Part shown: positions 37,701-49,700 of the stretch, in pieces | Layout: the number at the start of each line of letters is the position of its first letter | Numbering within the stretch: the stretch's first letter is position 1 | NCBI RefSeq assembly: GCF_036711975.1 | Contig: NC_091970.1 | Coordinates: 3,913,501 to 3,977,500, forward strand | Length of the DNA stretch: 64,000 bases | Reading direction: 5' to 3' | Origin: Onthophagus taurus | Taxonomy: Eukaryota; Arthropoda; Insecta; Coleoptera; Scarabaeidae | Program-made: the position numbers and the translations under genes | The notes under the pieces: model-generated | Seen by the model: only the letters and a program-made list of their open reading frames with translations | Told to the model about the DNA's origin: nothing | Databases searched by the model: none

Positions 37701-40700
37701 TAAATATGGTATCAACCCAAAGCTGGTAAATAAATTGAAATGCCTTGGCCGCAAGTGGCCTCGGTTTAACCGATATTCTTTATAAGCTTAGCCGAGGTCG
37801 CTTATAGTGGAGGCTTTACAATTAAATATTGTATCAACTCAAAACGAGTAAATAAAGAGGAATGCCTCGGTTTTATCAACAACATCCTTTATAAATTTGA
37901 TATGATCAATATATGATACCTAAAGACGCAATATTAGTTTACATATTTTGTGTTACTGCAGTTTCTAAGCTGACTAATACACAACAAAATGAGAGAAATA
38001 TTAATTTGATATACACCAATAAGGCTGATGCTTAATAATTAAGAATGAAAATTTTAATAATTAAAATTCTATTTTTAATCTTACATAATTCGCCCGTTCA
38101 AACATAATGTTTAAGTTTATAACGGTTGAACGATGAGAATAACACGAATTTAACGACTTGGAGATGTTTTATTGTCCATTAAGCTTTTTAATCGAATTTA
38201 ACTCCACAACAAACAAAAACAATTCAAAGTCGTAAACGATAAATCACAAAAAAAAAAAAATAAATTATTCCTTCAAAAATAAGAAAAGATTTTCTTCGAT
38301 AGTGTATCAAAATAAACCGGAAACCTTTTCATCGAAAGCTAAAATCTTCGTTTCGGGCGTATTCGTGTAAAATCGAGGTTTTAGTGGGGATTTCCCCCAC
38401 CAACTACGAATCGAAATGGTGTTGTGTTCCCCCACTTCGTTTATTTCACCCCTCCATCGTAACGAAACCCCTCTTTCCCCCCACTAAAAGCAGCAACAGC
38501 AACGACGGCTGCTGCTGCTACTATTCCGACGTTTTAAGAGAATATAATGCGGGAGGAGGCTCGACCGGCGATCGATAAACGCGGCGTTGCCGCTCGTTGT
38601 AGTGGGTGATGGAGAACGCGGCGTTGCCAAAGAGAAAGCAACGCAGCACAACGAGATATATTAAGTCTACGAAATTGTTTTGAAAAAAATTAGTGTTTGT
38701 GACAACACTTTGAAGGTCGAATAAAAATTTTTGTTGAAATTATTAAAAAAAAAAAAATATATAGTATCGTTATCTTATCGTGTGTTTATCCTAGATACGT
38801 TTTTGATAAAGTCTGGGGTTTTAAGACGCGTTTGATTTTGTTAATCTAATTTTGTAGTTGTAATAAAATGATAAACATAAAAATAAGCACAAATTTTCTT
38901 GTATAATCAGCAAGTACAAATGAAACTCAGCGAAATAAATGCAAACAAGTAAACAAATTAAATTAAAATTGATTTTAAGAAATGAAAAAGAAAGGAGAAA
39001 TGAACGTGGTCCATTTCCGGGGCGGTTTTGGTGAAGAGTGAGTTCCCGGGGCCCCCGGTGAGTCAGCGCCCACCACTAGATTTCCTAGGCGAGGTCACCG
39101 CGAATCAATATTTCAAACTTCGCTCGCCCGCCGCCACTGCCTCTCTGAAACGGGAACAAACCGGGAAAGGAATCCGGGTGCTAGAGTTCTAGAGACTTTC
39201 CAGGACGACCTCGAACGCCCATCCCAACAATCTTCCAAAAGCGTTTTTTACTTAATACAATTAAAAAAAATGTAGAACATTTTTAGAAATACAAAGAAAA
39301 TGAAGATTTTGAGATGTGAAAGAAACGGTAAATGGCAATTTAAGACGAAGATCATCGTAATTCTCGTCCGTGCACTATCACGATTCTCAACCTAACCTTT
39401 TTTTCCCATTATTTTAATCCCAAGTGGTTTTGACCCCACATAATGTGTAAGCCAAGCCTTAATATCAAATAAGAGATCTAATTTTGTAATTTTTTTTAAC
39501 AACCCTGTATATAAATGGAAAAAAATTTATGTACAGAAAAAATCTAAAATTAATTTTGAAGTTAATTGTTAAAAAAACATCACTTTCATGCACATAAATG
39601 TATGTATATACGGGGAATTTCAGAACTCGCAATATATGAATGCAGTAGCCATAGTTACGAAGCTACCGTGCACTTGCAGTGTCCCACATAAAATGCAACA
39701 TAGCTTAATAGGACAGGTATTGGGTAGTTATGCAAAGGAAAAGGTTTGCTTGGAAAAAAGTGAGGTCTTTATGACAACCCGGAGTTTTCGGCTGTCTTGA
39801 AATATCTCTGAATAACAACTAAAACTAGAACTAACGCTAGACCTTGACCTAGAAACATTCAGGTTTAGCCGCACGTCTCTCAAGACGCCTAAATCCGAAT
39901 GATTTTACTTCTAGCTCTTGTGATAGTGCTAGTGCAAAACTAGAACTAACACTAGACCTATAACTAGAAACAGTCGGGTTTAGCCGTACGTCTTTCAAGA
40001 CGGCTAAACCCGAACGATTCTACTTCTAGGTCTTGTGATAGTTCTAGCGATAGTGCTAGTGTAAAACTAGAACTAACACTAGACTTAGAATTAGAAACAT
40101 TCGGGTTTAACTGTCTTAAGAGGTGCCCGGCTAAATGGAATGTTTCTAGGTCTAGTGTTAGTCTAGTTTTATTTGTTATTCAGCGCTAGATTGTTGTATA
40201 TATTTATTAAGCTATAATAATATATCGAGGTTTTACTGTCATGTCAAGTTATGTTGCATTTTATGTGGGACAAAGTAAGTAGGTACGCCCTGGTTTCTAT
40301 GGAAATATACTTTTGTATATTGCATCATAAGTGAAATTCACTGTAAATTTGGACAAAAGTCTACAAACAGCATAAACTTATGAAGTTTTTGTAAAACATA
40401 ATAAGATAATAGAAAATTAGTATTACAGTGTGATCAGAGATACTTATTACATAATAAAAATTCAACAAACAATGCAAAAACTAACTCGAGAAAAGTCTAC
40501 ATTCAATGCAATTGAGTTAAAGAAATCAAGTAGGAGTTGCATAAAATAGCTGGCATTGTATTTCCTTTTTTCTTAATTCAGTAGGTATTATGGATCTGAT
40601 TATTAGTATTTAGTTCGTGTTTCGTCACTGTTCTAACTGGCTGCAAAATGTCATCTCGAAAAGAAATTTCTGTTAAAATTAGTAAATTGGTGATAAAACA

Positions 40701-43700
40701 TCGAAAAGAAATCTTACGGCGAAATTGCCAAAAATGTAAATGTAAGCCGAGTTACAATGAGACTGATTCATTCGCTATCAAAATTCGTACAAGCCGGCCA
40801 AAGAAACTTTCTAGAAGAGATATTAGCTCCTTATTAAAAGAAGTGAGCAAAAACCGTAGAGTTAGCGCCCCAAAATTAGCTGACCACATCGCGACTGTAT
40901 CTAAGTCTATCTAATAAGTCTGTGATTTCTGCTCCGCAGCGTTTGGTGTAGAAAAACTGGCATTCTTTGATGGAATTATGGATCGGTATAAATGTAAAAG
41001 TATTTTAGAACAAAATTTGAAGCCATCAGCTTGGCCCTCGAGGATCGCTGGTTATTCCAGCAAGACAATGACCCCAAGTATACCGCAAACCTTATCAAAC
41101 ATTGGTTGTTATATTATGCACCCATTCACTTGCATACACGTCCTCAGAGTCCGGATTTAAATCCAATCGACTATGTTTGGTAGCTTTAGGAACGTAAGAT
41201 CCAAAATCGCAGATGCGAAAACACTGAAATCTGCGTTAGTCGAATCTTGGGCTGAAATAACAGCAAAAGAGACAACAAACTTAGTTGCCTCAACGCCACG
41301 ACACCTACGTGCTGTTATAGAAGCTAATGGAGAGCCAACGAAATATTGAAAACTGCTGTGTATGTAAAGTTTTGTACCATTAATTTTTGTATTATTTCTT
41401 GAATTTTTAGTATATAGCTGTTAAGCTATTTGTGTTTTGTTCTTTTTTGTGAATAAGTAAGTATCTCTAATCACACTGTAAGACTAATTTTCTGTTATCT
41501 TATCACGTTGTACAAAAACTTCATAATTCAATGCTGTATGTAGACTTTTGTCCGCCACTGTATATATTTTTTTCTCCTAAAAATAAAAAAAAAACAAACA
41601 TGCAAAACATCAAACGAGCTTAATTTGATTTTGAGACGTTACTTGTCAAAAAAAAAAAAAAAGAAATTTTTTGATCGATTTTTTTTTTAATTTTTGGGAA
41701 AAAGGAACACCGAGAAAATGGGACAATAAGACATAGATATACCTCATTTTCGGTGCGCCCGCGCAGCTAAAAAAAAGAGAAAAAACAAAAATTACTCATC
41801 GCTTCAACAAATATCTTTTTTTTTTAATCTTTATTATATTATTGCAAGTGGAACTCGGTTCTAAATCAGCAACCGTGAAGAAGGACTATTTTTCTCTCTC
41901 TCTCGTCGGTTTTTAACTTTTTGCGTAACAAGATATCTTTGCGAACGCCTTTACAACGCGTTTCATAAAGAAGAAAATAGCAACGCTCTATTTCCCCCCT
42001 ATTCTAACATTTCATAAAAAAATATTTTTTATTAATTCAAAAAAAATAAAAATTATATATTTTGATTCTTGCAATAAGATAGAAAGAGATGGGAAAAATC
42101 GTGTTTCGGTCTCGAAAAACTTGGCAACGTCGCGGAATTACATAAGTTACTCACACAGACGTAGCTGCTTCGTTCATCACGAACACACACACACACAAAA
42201 TACAAACGTAGAGGAGCCGGCTTCGATTGACGTCACGACACATAAAATGGTTACGCGAGTTCAGTGGTACCAAAACAAAATTTTCATTTTAAATCATTTC
42301 TTTTTATAATAATGGGAAATTAGGAGTGTATTAAATTAATCATCTTTAATCGTGTTGCTTTGTAGAGTGAAAAAGCAAAACTATTAATTGATAACGACGG
42401 TAACGAAAAAATAATGATTTAATCTAATCAATTTGTAATTGAATTTTGACTCAATGTGTTAGTTAAATAAAAAGATTACAAAATTTTCTTTCTCTAATTT
42501 TATTTTTTAATAAAAATAACTAAAAATAATAATTGTCAAGATTAATTCGAAAAATTTTGTTTATTTGAAGTTGGCAGTTTTGGAAATCGGCCATTTTTAT
42601 AAATTTTTGACATAAACTTAGAGATGAGTTCTGTCAATCATGATGCTAACTGTAAAAAGTGGAAAATAATTTTCAATTCGGGGTAAGTAATACGTTTTGA
42701 ATTAATAATTACACGTCTCTGAATTACACATTAAATCATTTATTTTTTTGAAGATGACATCGTCAAACTTTGACTTGGTCCTAGAAATTTCATAAAACTT
42801 AAAAATCAAGATGATACATTAGAATCAAGAAGATTGAGGTTAGAGTTAACATTCCACATTCTTCATAAAAAATGATAATTGTGATAGTAAAGATGGAATG
42901 AGGTTGTCAAAAATATTTAAAATCAAGGTGATAAAACTGCTCAGACCTTTCAAACTTACTTCTTTAGACAATTTGGAATCATGCAAGAAAATAGAGGAAT
43001 CAAAAAACGTATTTTAACTCCAACTTTGAATTTTTGGTTACTTGGATTTCTTTTAAATTAGTTATTAGTGTATTATAGAACTTTATTAATACTGTTTTAG
43101 TTTCTGTTGGTGTCAACTATGTAATTAGAAGATTTTCGCTGTTTTAGAAGCAGTCAGATGCACTGTAATAATATCAAAGTTAACGAAAGAAAACCCGAGA
43201 CGATCCACAACTCGAACTTCAATGTTCTCGAAGTTGTAGTATCTTCTGGGTCGCTAATGCTGGAATCTATGTCTTTGCCGAATTTAATCGAAGGCGTTGC
43301 AATTAATAATAACCTAATCTGCTTGAAACTAATTAACACAACTTACACAACCTCAACACAGTTGCAAAGAACCTCGGCTAAAGTTAGAGTCGACGTCCCT
43401 GCCTGGATCAAGATAAGACGTTACACTAATATTACATACTTATGAAACTGATGAACACACATCCTGTGTACTTGCGACCTCTTGCGAATTGTTCAAAAGA
43501 GATACATAATGATATAAAATTATTCAAAATAATGGAAACCTTATTGGTAATAATTAGAAACTTGTCTAAGAGTTATGGGTTTGTTTCTAACTACTCCAAG
43601 TTGTTCAAAATGATTCAAAGCTTGTCTCTAAAGTTGTCTAAATGTTTGGAAGTTGATTTAGCTACTCTAAGGTGTTGAAAATGACTACGACGTTCATTTA

Positions 43701-46700
43701 AAATTGTTCAAAATGAAGGAAAGTTGATTGGTAATCATTGAAAATTTGTCGAAATGATTGAGAGATGATTGTTAGGTACTCCAAGGTTCAAAATGATGAA
43801 AACTTGTTTAGTGATGATTGAAAACTTGTTTAGTAATAATTGAAAACTTGTGTAAATGACTAAGAATTTATTTATAGATAGTCTAAGTTGTTCAAAACGA
43901 TCGAAACCTAATTGGCAATTATTGAAAATTTATCTAAATAATTCATAGCTACTCCAAGTTATTCAAAATGACTGAAAGCTTCTGCTAAGATTGTGCAAAA
44001 CGGTACATAATTATGTTAACGTCACAATGACATTTATTTTGCCGTTATCCATAAACAAATCTTGTCTAACTATCTGTATACTCATAACAAACTCGAATTT
44101 GTAAAAATCGTACAATCGCAACCTTAATATTGAAATTATCTTTATCAGTTCATAAAAAAACTTTAAAATCAATATAAATCGGAACATTAGGGCTGAAAAA
44201 CTGTGGATTAAGTTCCAACCTTACACATAATAGGTTATGAGACGACAGATCTGAGGAATTAACTTAGAACCGATCGCCTATAACATCTCGTTCTCGATAT
44301 CTGAAATTTAGGTTCATTCAGCGGGTTGGGTAACTTTTTTATTACTCGTCATGTTCAACTGTAAAATTAGGTGACAACTCAATCTTTCCTTTATTTCTCC
44401 CTCCTATTGAAAGGTATCCTTAGTATCATCCAATATTCTTAATCAAGTGTAATGCTTGTAATAAATCAAGCGTGTTAGCTATCATTACTTAGCCAAGATG
44501 TAGTTTGTATTTGTCCCTGTTAGATGTAGTAAACCGAATTTTTCAAAATGTCTCATAATATTCGAGCTTTCGGTGTTTTATGGTATTTGTCAATTCAGTT
44601 GAGTCGCCATACAACTGTTTAATTCATAATTGTATCTACCCAGTCAATCTTCAAGGTCCTTCTATACGCCCATATCTCAATTAGGTGTCCGTTAATGTCT
44701 GGGACTCAACCCTTACTATCTATTCTGCATTATTTTCTACATAACACTTCTATTTTGCTTTTTTAAATTGTACTGGCTCTGCATTCCCAACTCCGCATGA
44801 ATTCTAGTACCATTAAGTCAATTTGGGCGACAATTTCGGTATCGATCATCTTTATTTAGTCCAAATGAGTCATCACTCTGTTAATTTTTATTTATAATGC
44901 AAGCAGATCTCTAACCAAGACAACGAAAGAAAGATGCTGTCATTGAATTTGTTTTAGTTTTAGGTCAACCATGTATAACCTTACACCACGTCACACGTCA
45001 AAAATGACTGACATATAGTAAACTGCCACCTTCACTTTAGTGTCAAATTTGACGTTTCTTATTGCTTGTACGTTTTTTTGAGATAATTTCGCAGTATTTG
45101 GGTTCATTTTAAAAGTATAAATGCATAAACATAGCTATAATTTTAATAAACATGGTTTAAAAAGAATTTATAAATGTCACAAAACTTCAAGGTTAAGGTC
45201 ACCCAAAAACTGTGCCAAAAAAATAGCTAAATTAAGATTTGTCCAAAATATTTCTTGTTATAAATAACTCCAAAACAAATTTTCTTTTTCGATTTAATTC
45301 CAAAATTAAAATTTACTATATCTATATGTATGATATTAGAACAAGTCCTAACAAGTATTTTAACGTCGCGCTTTATTTCTAGCCGCAACGGTATTTATTT
45401 TTAGGCCGTCCGTGTTCCTATTTTCGAGTCGCTTTCCCTTCTGCGACGACCGTTTAAAGAATCGACCACAAACAACACTTTTTCAATTTCCTCTATCAAC
45501 CCAATCAAACAAAACGAATCATTTAAAGTACTTCTAGCAAAAAAATAATAATAAATTTTATTAAAATAAAAATAAAATCTTCTTTATATTCATCTACAAA
45601 GTCTAGACGGACAAAAAGAAGGATCACGGAGAAGGCCAGGTTTTGTTAAAAAGGGCAAAGATGCCCTTGCGGAAGGTCAACACTCACACATACACACCCA
45701 ACACTCACATACAAGACAATTTTAAGTCTCTTTTTTCCTCTCCTTTCTTTTCTTTGAAAGAGGGTCTTACTTCTACCTGCTGACGATTTAAAAAAAGGGG
45801 ACCTTCGAGAAACCGTACCTGAAAAACCCTAAATACGAAGAATACGAAAGTTTGAGAAGAAGAATAAATTAAAAAAAAAATAATAAATGATTTTTGGTGA
45901 ATGTAGGGCATCCTTCGAGATGGTCCAAATATTACAAAACTAGTTTCGTAAAGAAATCGATTTCTCGTCATCATAAATTCATGTTAAATAATTTAGAAGA
46001 TTATTACTGGGTTTAGGGTAGGTAATTGCAAGGTACGAAATGGGACAGATTTTTTTTGTGTATTAAATGAAATTTTTATCTTGGGAAGATACAAATGTAT
46101 TTTTGAACCACGTCACTATACTTTTTAATGTTTTCAATTGATAATAAACTGATATGATTTCATTTTTAGATAAATTTTTATTTTAGAGATTTATTTTTTT
46201 TAGTATCCGGAAAAAAAAGAATTCGGAGCGGCGTTGAAAACAAAGAAGATCCGCCGCGGATTAGGCAATTGTTTCCCGACAGCGTACAACGAAACAATGA
46301 TCCATTGTGACAGAGAGAGAGAGAGAGATAAAAGCAGAACGAGGGGAAAAGAGTACCTCCCGTCTTTTGTTTTTCACATGATGGCGACCGGCGGACGAAC
46401 CAACCCAACAACAACAACCATCAGCGTCAGAAACACATCAGTAGCGTCGCCGTCGGTCGTTGCTCTTATTACTCTATAAAAGTCGCAACACCGCGAAAAT
46501 TTTGCAACTCGCTAATTTCTATTTTAAAATTTTTTTTTGAAACAAACGCTAACAGACCCCGGAGCAACTAAAATGAAGAACGGTTACGAAAATACAATAG
46601 CGGGGAAAATGGCCGACTTTAAAGCCGAACTAATACAACAACCCAGCTCGCAATGGAAGCTTCGAGAGTTGACGGGCGACCCTCCCTTCAAACTCTAATA

Positions 46701-49700
46701 GCCACCTCTCCTTCTATCGTTTGAAACGAAGGGGTGACGAGAGAGAGCAAACAAAAAGAGAGAGAAACAAAGAGAAATAAAGGGAAAGAGACTGCACCTG
46801 TCCCTGCTGCGTTGCCAAATTTACAAACAAAACAATATTGAATAAACTCTCTCTTTAAACATCTTAAAATCCTCAATAAATAATAATAAAAAATTATTAC
46901 GTCAAATTTGTTAATTCGAATTGGTAACCCTGGAAACAAATATAAATCTTACGCGAAAATGAACATTTTCGAAATAAGAATTTAACTTTCAACACCCTGT
47001 GCCTTGAAAACCACCGACATGTATATAAAAGATGTTAGGTTAAATTGTTATATTTTGGTATCTAGTGTCTCCGGTATTCGGATTTTCCATTCTTTCTTAC
47101 TCACCCTGTATAACGTTGCAAAATTATTCAAAATGATTGGTAGCAATTGAATGGCCTAATAATAAATGAAAAAACTGCTTCACTACTCAAAGTTGTTTTT
47201 TAATGATCAAAAAATTCGTCTAGAATTGTTCATAACAGATGCATAATGTTCAAAATGATTGAAACATGATTGGTAATCATTACAAATTTGGCTAAAAGAT
47301 AAAGAATTGGTTTATAGTTACTCCAAGGTGTTCAAAATGTTTGAATACTTCACCTAAAATAGTTCAAAATAACTACATAATGCTGCTAAAATATTCAAAA
47401 TGATTGTAACTTGATTGGTAATCATTGGATAGTTGTCTAAACACTGCGAATTGGTTCATAGCTACATCAGATCGCTCAAAATAATAAAATACATCATCTA
47501 ACATTGTTCAAAATAGATACACAATGTTACAAAATTATTGAAAAATGTTATATAGATTTTTCAAATATATTGAAACGACATCTTGGTTTAGCTATAAGCC
47601 ACTTTTCAGTTTATACCTATTCGAGGTTGTTCAATATTGTTCAAGAACTGATTCCTAGCACTTTCAATTTGTTGAAAATGATTAAAAGTTTCATCTAGAA
47701 TATTTCAAAACTGGTACATAATATTGCAAATTGTTTAAAGTGTTTATGTTAACGTGGAAAGTGCCTGTGATATTCTGTGTTGGGATCGTTCCTCACTACC
47801 TAATTCTATTTGCGTGCACCTTCTCCATAACGTAAAGCATAAATCCGCTTTTCCTGTTTGACATGAAACGAGTCTTTCTCTTGTATTTTTATTGTATGGT
47901 GACTTCCCTTATTCCAACGGGCAAATAAACGCCCATCTTCATTCATTCATTTATTTTTGGTTCGTCGATTACACCTTCACTAAACATAACCAATTTGACC
48001 GCATCGACAGGAAATAACGAGAGTATAACTTGTGATGCGGAATACGTGTCATATCTGACAAAAACAATGTATCCGAGATTGATTTTCGATTTTTTGTAAT
48101 ATCTTTTCCACATTTATTTTTTTTTTTTCTTGCAACAAAGCGTCACGAACGTGTGCAGACAATCGAAACTAAAAAATATCGTAATAAGAAATTTGATCAT
48201 GCGTGGGAAAATACTAACTGTGATGAAATGGTTTAGAAACTACATATATTATATTTAATACATTTTGTTGTTTAATAAATAACTCCAATTTATAGGAAAG
48301 TAAGGTTATGTTTCCATAAAAACTTCACCGATTGATTTGAGGTGTAAAAATCACTTCGTGGGATCTAAAATCACTTTAAATAGTTTGCGTCTGCAAACCG
48401 CTTTTTTGAAGGGGTTTTTGAACCAATTAAACTTTTCTTTTTCATAAAAATTTCATTTAAATGACAAATGTCAAAAATTGACGTATCTTATTTCGGTGGT
48501 TAACGCTAGATAGGGTTAGTTAAAAACGAATTATTTCTTCTTTAAAGATTTAAACGAAATTTAAAATTTCTAAATAAATACTAAAATAATTAAATAATTT
48601 CGACTTACTCCGTTCATTTTCTTTAATAATTCACAAAAATTTATAAAATTACCCAAAAAATTGACGAGATAAAAAATGTGGTTATGTTTCGATGAAATTT
48701 TTTTTGATTAATTTGGAAGGGAAAAATTTCTTCGTGGAAGCTAGAACCGCTTTAAATAAATAATTTGGGTCTTCAGAAACGTATTTCGACATTTCTTTTG
48801 GTTCAATTACATCTTCCTTTTATGAAACATTCGATGATTTTAGAAATTGATAAGTAGTGGTTGAAACAGGTTTAAATGTCAAAAAACGATTTAATTTGGA
48901 TGATTACCAATAGATGGGGGTGAGCAATTGAGTTTTTGTAAAACTTTTTTTCTATTTAGTTTTAAAAAAATTACAGAATTAATATTTAAATAATAACGAC
49001 TTCCTTTTTTTAATAAATCATCCCGTATTTCTTATATATCTAAAAATTTTAAATAAATAAGAAAAAAAGTTGCGACGAAATTTTCTTTGATTAATTTGGA
49101 GAGGAATAATCTCTTCGTATTTCGTGTTCTTTTTGGTTCAATTACATCTTCTGTTTATGGAAAATTCGATAATTTTAGGTTGAAAAGTCAAAAACGATTT
49201 AATATGAATGATTACCGATAGTTGAGTGCGCAATTGTTAAATAAAAACATACAAAATTAGGCTATGTTAGGACGAATTTTTTTTTGATGAATGTGAGGTT
49301 GAAAAACTTCTTCGTAGAAGCCAAAATTACTTTAAATAAATAATTTGCGTCTTCAAAAACGTATTTTGATGAGTTTCCTGGGTAAATACATACAAAATTT
49401 GAAACGTCACAAAACGATTTAATGTGGATGATTACCGATAGATGGGGGAACAATTAATTAATAATTATTAATTAAAACAAAGTAATGAATTAATAAATTA
49501 ACTAATTATAGAATAAAACTTAACATTCGATTTATTTTACACGCGTAATAACTTTTCGTACTTTGATCAAAATATTAACATCCAAAAATAGTTTTATTTA
49601 TATCCGATTTATCAAAGTTTCTCAATCAACGACATTTATATTACATTAGTTTCAAGGTTTTCCATAAAAATTAATCCAAAATTTCAAAGAAACAAACACA

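Noticed and set aside
33190-37890. CRISPR-like reading of the regularly spaced GCCGAGG cores
   Set aside because: Eukaryotic intron, variable spacing, diverged cores, both orientations and no cas genes.
43158-43445. Overlapping frames on both strands in spen intron 1
   Set aside because: Short, no motifs, and neither strand has supporting splice sites.
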